Assembly: GCA_029202485.1 (NCBI GenBank)
Contig: CP119313.1
Location: forward strand, 3,906,001-3,970,000
DNA from: Candidatus Pedobacter colombiensis
GTDB lineage: Bacteria; Bacteroidota; Bacteroidia; Sphingobacteriales; Sphingobacteriaceae
DNA: 64,000 bases
Direction of reading: 5' to 3'
Below the pieces are notes generated by a model. The model did no database searches and was not told the origin of the DNA. It saw only the letters and a program-made list of their open reading frames with translations. The translations under genes were made by a program, and so were the position numbers. This document shows positions 59,081 to 64,000 of this stretch, piece by piece. How positions within the stretch are numbered: the first letter of the stretch is position 1; the number at the start of each line of letters is the position of its first letter.

Positions 59081-61222
59081 AAAACATCTTTAAAGTTACC
59101 CTTAGTGGCTATGCTGGCCATTTTTGCCTCCTGCGAAAACAGTAGTAAAAAGTCGGCATCGGTTAATTCAAGTATTTCATCATCAAATCCTTTCCTTAAA
59201 GAAAGCACATTACCTTATCAGGTGCCCGATTTCAATCACATAAAAGACAGTGATTTTAAACCGGCTATTGAGGAGGGGATGAAGATCCATTTAGACGAGA
59301 TCAATAAAATTGCGGACAACAAAGAAGCTCCCACATTTGAGAACACGCTGGTAGCGATGGAAAAAAGTGGGCAAATGTTGAGTCGGGTAAATCATGTTTT
59401 CGATTTGCTAACCGGAGCCAACACGAATGATGGTCTACAAAAAATACAAGAAGAAGTTGCTCCTAAACAAGCCGCCCATCAGGATGCCATTTACCTGAAC
59501 ACCAAATTATTTAAACGTATTGAAGCTATATACAATACAAGGGCAGAACTTAAATTGGATGCTGAATCCAACAAATTGGTTGAATATTATTATCAAAAAT
59601 TTGTGTTAGCCGGAGCCAAACTCTCTGACGCTTCAAAAACCAACCTTAAAAAACTGAATGAGGAGGAAGCTTCCTTAGGTGTAAAATTTTCAAATCACCT
59701 GCTTGCTGCAGCAAAAGCCGGCGCTTTGGTAACTGATAAAGTATCAGACCTGGAAGGTTTGTCGACAGGTGAGCTCAATGCAGCAGCACAGGCGACAAAA
59801 ACTGCTAAAATGGATGGCAAATGGTTAATCCCACTTCAGAATACAACACAGCAACCTTCTTTACAAATGCTGTCTAACCGGGCTACTCGTCAGAAACTAT
59901 TTGAAGCTTCCTGGAATCGTGCTGAGAAAAGCGACAGCAATGACACCCGTAAAACGATCGTAGAGATTGCTAAAATACGTGCGGAGAAGGCAAAATTAAT
60001 GGGTTTCCCTAATTATGCTGCGTGGAAATTGCAGGATCAAATGGCTAAAACACCAGCTGCCGTTGAAGCATTTTTTGCCAAGTTAGTACCCTCAGCAACA
60101 GCAAAAGCCAATACTGAAGCGGCTGAACTTCAAACAGTAATAGACAATCAAAAAGGAGGTTTTAAACTAGAACCTTATGATTGGAACTACTATGCTGAAC
60201 AGGTACGAAAGGCTAAATATGACTTAAATGAGAATGAAATTAAGCCTTACTTTGAACTGAATAATGTACTTAAAAATGGAGTATTCTATGCCGCAACACA
60301 ACTGTATGGCATAACTTTTAAAGAACGTACAGATCTGCCCGTTTACAATAAGGATGTTAAAGTGTTTGAATTGTTTGATAAAGACAATAGTACCATCGGC
60401 TTATTCTACTGTGACTACTTTAAACGTGATAATAAATCCGGCGGTGCATGGATGGACAATTTAGTCGGCCAGTCGAAATTAATGGGCACCAAACCTGTTA
60501 TTTTCAATGTATGTAACTTTACTAAGCCTGCCGGTGGACAACCTGCCTTAATCAGCTTTGATGATGTAACTACCATGTTCCATGAATTCGGACATGCTTT
60601 GCATGGCTTTTTTGCCAATCAGGAATATCCTGTTCTTTCGGGCACCAATGTTGCCAGAGACTTTGTAGAGTTTCCATCTCAGTTTAATGAGCACTGGGCT
60701 TTAAATCCACTGGTATTTAAAAACTATGCTATTCACTATAGCACCGGGCAGCCAATGCCGCAGATATTGGTTGATAAAATAAAAAAAGCTGCTAATTTTA
60801 ATCAGGGTTATGCTTTAACTGAGGTGCTTGCTGCTGCTGCATTAGATATGGAATGGCATAAACTTTCGGCAAGTGCGCCATTACAGGATGCCGATAAATT
60901 TGAAACTGCAGCACTACAAAAAACAGGTTTAAACTTATCTTATGTTCCACCACGCTATCGCTCCAGCTACTTTTTACACATCTGGAGCAATGGATATGCG
61001 GCAGGTTATTATGCTTACCTGTGGACAGAAATGCTGGATCATGATGCTTTCTCCTGGTTTGAAGAAAATGGTGGATTAACCAGAGCCAATGGTCAACGCT
61101 TCCGTGACATGATTCTTTCCCGCGGCAATACAGAAGATTATGGAAAAATGTTCCGCGATTTCCGTGGCCATGATCCTAATATTAAAGCCATGCAAAAATA
61201 TAGAGGCTTACCACAAAAATAA
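59078..61222 (+). CDS. dcp: M3-family peptidase, probable peptidyl-dipeptidase Dcp (lipoprotein)
   Basis: Zinc oligopeptidase of 714 residues that removes C-terminal dipeptides. Exported: signal peptide with lipobox LVAMLAIFASCENSSKK, so the enzyme is membrane-anchored outside the cytoplasm. The catalytic motif is H502-E503-x2-H506 (MFHEFGHALHGFF), the third ligand Glu lies in FVEFPSQFNEHW, and the late conserved PPRYRSSYFLHIWSNGYAAG helps bind substrate. It could process peptides imported or trimmed outside the cell, for instance by the nearby SusCD system. The start codon lies inside a large inverted repeat. Confidence 0.93.
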   Translation: MKTSLKLPLVAMLAIFASCENSSKKSASVNSSISSSNPFLKESTLPYQVPDFNHIKDSDFKPAIEEGMKIHLDEINKIADNKEAPTFENTLVAMEKSGQMLSRVNHVFDLLTGANTNDGLQKIQEEVAPKQAAHQDAIYLNTKLFKRIEAIYNTRAELKLDAESNKLVEYYYQKFVLAGAKLSDASKTNLKKLNEEEASLGVKFSNHLLAAAKAGALVTDKVSDLEGLSTGELNAAAQATKTAKMDGKWLIPLQNTTQQPSLQMLSNRATRQKLFEASWNRAEKSDSNDTRKTIVEIAKIRAEKAKLMGFPNYAAWKLQDQMAKTPAAVEAFFAKLVPSATAKANTEAAELQTVIDNQKGGFKLEPYDWNYYAEQVRKAKYDLNENEIKPYFELNNVLKNGVFYAATQLYGITFKERTDLPVYNKDVKVFELFDKDNSTIGLFYCDYFKRDNKSGGAWMDNLVGQSKLMGTKPVIFNVCNFTKPAGGQPALISFDDVTTMFHEFGHALHGFFANQEYPVLSGTNVARDFVEFPSQFNEHWALNPLVFKNYAIHYSTGQPMPQILVDKIKKAANFNQGYALTEVLAAAALDMEWHKLSASAPLQDADKFETAALQKTGLNLSYVPPRYRSSYFLHIWSNGYAAGYYAYLWTEMLDHDAFSWFEENGGLTRANGQRFRDMILSRGNTEDYGKMFRDFRGHDPNIKAMQKYRGLPQK

Positions 61223-61238
61223 GCTTCGAAACGAACTG

Positions 61239-61274
61239 AAGGTTGTATCAAATTTTAAAAGATACAGCCTTTTT
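61239..61274 (+). terminator. Rho-independent terminator of the M3 peptidase gene
   Basis: AAGGTTGTATC / GATACAGCCTT (11 pairs, one G-U) with an 11-nt loop, followed by TTT. It lies 17 nt after the stop. It also ends 3 nt before the convergent Pr6Pr gene stop, so it may serve both. Confidence 0.8.
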
Positions 61275-61277
61275 AGT

Positions 61278-61931
61278 TTAAGACCTTAACTTATTCTTAT
61301 CGCCAGCAATTAGCTTCCCAAGCCCAACAATGCTCAACGATAAAACCAGAAATACAATTAAAAGATAAAAACTATTTAGTATCACCTTACTATATCCCAA
61401 TGCACCAACGTCTACAAATGGGTATGGATAATACGCAGAGAGCTCCCCTCTTGCCAGTACAAATATTAAATACACAAATGGATAAATCAACCATGCAAAT
61501 GCATCAGCCCATTTCAAGGCTCTTTTAGGTGCAAAAATCAACCAATAGACCACAAACAAAACAGGTATAATTGCATGAAGCAGCTCATCTACAACAAGCT
61601 GCAATCCTTTTGGCTGCCATGTAAACCGTAGTATTAAATTGTAAACAATTCCAACTACACTGATGTAAACTGCTACACCTGCCAAAACCTTTGGTTTTGA
61701 AAAAAAGCTTTCCTCTTTTTTACTGAAATTAAGTAGCAGCAATGTAAAACACAATACTACCATAATATTGGTAAGAATGGTGAAATAACTGAAATACCTG
61801 GTTACTGACTCCAATGCTGGAACTTCATTGTTGGCAATAATGAGATACAATTGTGTGATTAATGCAAACCAGCCCAAAAAAGTTCCGGTTATCAAAAACA
61901 ATTTATTCGCGTTTGCGTACTTTTTATCCAT
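61278..61931 (-). CDS. Pr6Pr-family membrane protein (FAR-17a/AIG1-like)
   Basis: Integral membrane protein of 217 residues with six predicted helices (about 11-33, 47-68, 80-102, 115-135, 148-165, 178-205). Family sequence: YFSYFTILTNIMVVLCFTLL and ELLHAIIPVLFVVYWLIFAP, with conserved His in helix 4 and PYPFVDVGALGY before the last helix. Function unknown; eukaryotic relatives are lipid (FAHFA) hydrolases with Thr/His active sites. Confidence 0.87.
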   Translation of the reverse strand: MDKKYANANKLFLITGTFLGWFALITQLYLIIANNEVPALESVTRYFSYFTILTNIMVVLCFTLLLLNFSKKEESFFSKPKVLAGVAVYISVVGIVYNLILRFTWQPKGLQLVVDELLHAIIPVLFVVYWLIFAPKRALKWADAFAWLIYPFVYLIFVLARGELSAYYPYPFVDVGALGYSKVILNSFYLLIVFLVLSLSIVGLGKLIAGDKNKLRS

Positions 61932-61942
61932 ACAGTATTCTA

Positions 61943-61969
61943 TAATTAGCTATTGAATATAGCCAATTA
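61943..61969. promoter_or_regulatory. Hairpin between glgB and the Pr6Pr gene
   Basis: TAATTAGCTAT / ATAGCCAATTA (10 of 11 pairs) with a 5-nt loop, between the glgB stop and the next minus-strand start. No T-run; perhaps a weak terminator or leader structure. Confidence 0.35.
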
Positions 61970-61983
61970 TACGAAAATCTAAG

Positions 61984-63894
61984 CTATTTCTCTTGTTTGA
62001 GGACTGTGACTGCCAATGGAGGGACATTCAGTAGAATGGAATACCCACGGTTATGGCAAGCTACCCTTTCGGGTTGAATTACTTTAGTATTCAACTTTCC
62101 ACTACCAAAAAACTCCTTGGCATCGGTATTAAATATCTCTACCCAATTGGCTTTAAATGGCAATCCTACCCTATAATTCTCTCTATATACAGGTGTTAAG
62201 TTTAAGATTACAATCAATGTGTCTTTTGCCTTTTTCCCTTTTCTGATATAGGTATAGATTGAATGTCTGGCATCATCAGCATTGAGCCACTCAAACCCTT
62301 CAGCAGAAAAACTATATTCATATAAGGCAGGTTCTGAAGTATACAATTTATTGATGGCTCTAACTGCTTTCTGCATACCCAAATGGGGGGCATGTTCCAG
62401 TAAATGCCAATCGAGCGAGCTTTTAAAATCCCATTCATGAGTTTGTGCAAACTCATTGCCCATAAACAATAGTTTAGTTCCAGGATGCGTATACATGTAA
62501 GCATACAACACCCTTAAGTTTGCAAATTTCTGCCATTCATCACCTGGCATTTTATAGATCATCGACGATTTACCATGTACGACCTCATCATGTGAAAAGG
62601 GAAGCATAAAATTCTCACTAAAAGCATAAGTAGTGCTAAAAGTAAGCTGATAATGATGATATCTTCTGTTTATAGGATCGTTTTTAAAATATCTTAAGGT
62701 ATCATTCATCCAGCCCATCATCCATTTCATACCAAAACCTAATCCACCACTATATACCGGACGCGTAACCAAAGGATAAGTACTGCTTTCTTCGGCTATA
62801 GTATGCACCCCTTCATAGTTACCATATACGGCAATATTCAGATCTTTAAGAAACTGAATAGCCCCTAAATTCTCGCTTCCACCAAATTCGTTGGTAGCAG
62901 CATCTTCTGCCTTTCGTGAAAAATTGAAGTAGAGCATAGAGGCCACAGCATCTACTCTTAAACCATCAGCATGAAACTTATCCAGCCAATACAGGGCGTT
63001 GCTGATTAAAAATGAACGTACTTCATTTCTATCATAATTAAAGATGTAAGACTTCCAATCGGGATGAAAGCCTTTCCGCATATCCGCATGCTCATATAAA
63101 TGTGTACCATCAAAATGATAAAGTCCATGTGCATCACCTGGAAAATGTGAAGGCACCCAGTCTAAAATAACTGCTATATCATTTTTATGAAGCTCATTAA
63201 TCAAATACATAAGCTCCTGCGGAGTTCCATGTCTGGAACTGGCTGCAAAATAACCGGTAATCTGATAGCCCCATGATGGAAAATAGGGATACTCCATTAC
63301 AGGCATCAACTCTACATGGGTAAAACCCATATCCAGTAAATAAGGCACCAGGCTGTTGGCAATCTCCACATAGGTTAGAATGCGATCAGGTTCACCAGGG
63401 TCACGTTGCCAGGAACCAAGGTGCACTTCATAAACCGACATAGGTTTATTTAAAGCATTTAATTTAGGTCGCTTGCTTAGCCAGCCTTTATCCTTCCATT
63501 TGAAATCATTATCCCAAACAATAGAAGCCGTTTTAGGTGGATGTTCCCACCTTTTTGCATAAGGATCTCCTTTTTCTACTTCTTCTCCCCCAAATCCTTT
63601 GATCAGAAATTTATAGATTTCGCCTTTACCCACACCAGGGATAAAACCTTCCCAGATGCCTGAAGTATCTAACCGTTTATTTAAAGGATGTGAAAACCTA
63701 TTCCATTCGTTAAAATCTGCAATGAGATGAACGGCCTGTGCGTTTGGGGCCCAAACTGAAAAATAGGTTCCCGCTACATCATCAACACTAATCAGGTGGG
63801 CTCCAAACTTTTCGTACAACCGAAAATGCTTACCGGATACAAATAATGAAATGTCAAAATCACTGAATAAACTATGGGCAAGCACTTCCTTCAT
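61984..63894 (-). CDS. glgB: 1,4-alpha-glucan branching enzyme
   Basis: Introduces alpha-1,6 branches into glycogen. 636 residues: N-terminal CBM48 (about 40-130; YFSVWAPNAQAVHLIADFNE), then the GH13 barrel with DWVPSHFP, catalytic D315 in GLRVDAVASMLY, E368 in TIAEEST, D436 in FSHDEVVHGK, and a C-terminal beta domain. The length fits the common form without the extra N-terminal domain of E. coli GlgB. Its ATG directly follows the stop of the preceding minus-strand gene (TAA-ATG), so it belongs to an operon that enters from beyond the window. Confidence 0.96.
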   Translation of the reverse strand: MKEVLAHSLFSDFDISLFVSGKHFRLYEKFGAHLISVDDVAGTYFSVWAPNAQAVHLIADFNEWNRFSHPLNKRLDTSGIWEGFIPGVGKGEIYKFLIKGFGGEEVEKGDPYAKRWEHPPKTASIVWDNDFKWKDKGWLSKRPKLNALNKPMSVYEVHLGSWQRDPGEPDRILTYVEIANSLVPYLLDMGFTHVELMPVMEYPYFPSWGYQITGYFAASSRHGTPQELMYLINELHKNDIAVILDWVPSHFPGDAHGLYHFDGTHLYEHADMRKGFHPDWKSYIFNYDRNEVRSFLISNALYWLDKFHADGLRVDAVASMLYFNFSRKAEDAATNEFGGSENLGAIQFLKDLNIAVYGNYEGVHTIAEESSTYPLVTRPVYSGGLGFGMKWMMGWMNDTLRYFKNDPINRRYHHYQLTFSTTYAFSENFMLPFSHDEVVHGKSSMIYKMPGDEWQKFANLRVLYAYMYTHPGTKLLFMGNEFAQTHEWDFKSSLDWHLLEHAPHLGMQKAVRAINKLYTSEPALYEYSFSAEGFEWLNADDARHSIYTYIRKGKKAKDTLIVILNLTPVYRENYRVGLPFKANWVEIFNTDAKEFFGSGKLNTKVIQPERVACHNRGYSILLNVPPLAVTVLKQEK

Positions 63895-64000
63895 TTAGTT
63901 ATATATTTTTATACTGGTGAAATTCTTATTTGATTTGAAACGCAGGCAATTGTTCTCGTCGATGTGATAGTCTGCAACATCCTTCTCATCAACTGTAATC
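63895..64000 (-). CDS. C-terminal end of an unidentified gene upstream of glgB
   Basis: Open frame from the window edge to a TAA at 63897-63895, giving at least 34 residues (ending NCLRFKSNKNFTSIKIYN). The stop touches the glgB start codon, which implies one operon and translational coupling. It is probably another glycogen or alpha-glucan enzyme, but the piece is too short to name. Confidence 0.55.
   Translation of the reverse strand, partial: ITVDEKDVADYHIDENNCLRFKSNKNFTSIKIYN

Noticed and set aside
1..64000. CRISPR array, rRNA operon, prophage or biosynthetic gene cluster
   Set aside because: No spaced direct repeats, rRNA motifs, phage structural genes or large synthetase domains were seen anywhere in the window.

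Overview
The window comes from a Bacteroidota chromosome, most likely family Sphingobacteriaceae and close to Pedobacter. This rests on several features: two SusC/SusD outer-membrane uptake loci, each with its own ECF sigma factor and FecR anti-sigma; Bacteroidota-type promoters (TTG, about 19 nt, TAnnTTTG); a membrane-anchored succinate dehydrogenase of the C-A-B type; a PorT-like barrel; and secreted peptides with a Cys pair. The genes are moderately AT-rich. I found no rRNA, tRNA or CRISPR array.

Layout. 1-9100: the 3' part of glyS, then a minus-strand operon that pairs an O/P-type porin and a DASS dicarboxylate transporter with sdhC-sdhA-sdhB. A two-gene redox cassette follows (FAD/NAD oxidoreductase plus DoxX-like protein), then a decayed IS1595-like element that appears to enclose a broken KilA-N gene. 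9100-21600: an ECF sigma factor, an LTA-synthase-like phosphatase/transferase and a GtrA protein, then an aromatic amino acid catabolism neighbourhood: phenylalanine hydroxylase, an SDR, a flavin-reductase-like protein, a fumarylacetoacetase-family hydrolase, a Dcu-type C4-dicarboxylate carrier, homogentisate dioxygenase and HPPD. Together they take Phe to Tyr, homogentisate, fumarate and acetoacetate. Maleylacetoacetate isomerase is not in the window. 21600-31200: housekeeping and envelope genes (YihY/BrkB, PorT-like barrel, 7TM histidine kinase, TPR lipoprotein-like protein, riboflavin synthase, biotin carboxylase, threonine aldolase, BadF-type sugar kinase).

31200-43600: a structured intergenic region, an AraC regulator, then a MauE-like redox membrane protein with two small secreted Cx7C peptides facing a TlpA thioredoxin. 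That thioredoxin is the last gene of the first sigma-FecR-SusC-SusD-TlpA operon. 44000-48200: a Nudix/winged-helix regulator (NrtR type) divergent from a glycolytic operon pfkA - BadF paralogue - gapA. The BadF paralogue has lost its phosphate-binding Asp. 49200-58000: a YoeB toxin relic and the second sigma-FecR-TlpA-SusC-SusD operon. 58000-64000: a lipoprotein, an M3 dipeptidase, a Pr6Pr membrane protein, glgB and the tail of one more gene.

The most interesting signal is shared by the two SusC loci. In each, the susC start codon is embedded in CAAATGTA, so the opposite strand reads TACATTTG, an exact match to the Bacteroidota -7 promoter element. In each, a GC-rich hairpin with a T-run on the same opposite strand lies 60-90 nt further on. 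This predicts an antisense RNA of about 80-85 nt covering the susC leader at both loci, comparable to the DonS-type antisense RNAs of Bacteroides. Other leads are the IS1595/KilA-N element, the MauE/Cx7C peptide/TlpA cassette, the pseudokinase in the glycolytic operon, and a long inverted repeat that covers the start codon of the M3 peptidase gene.
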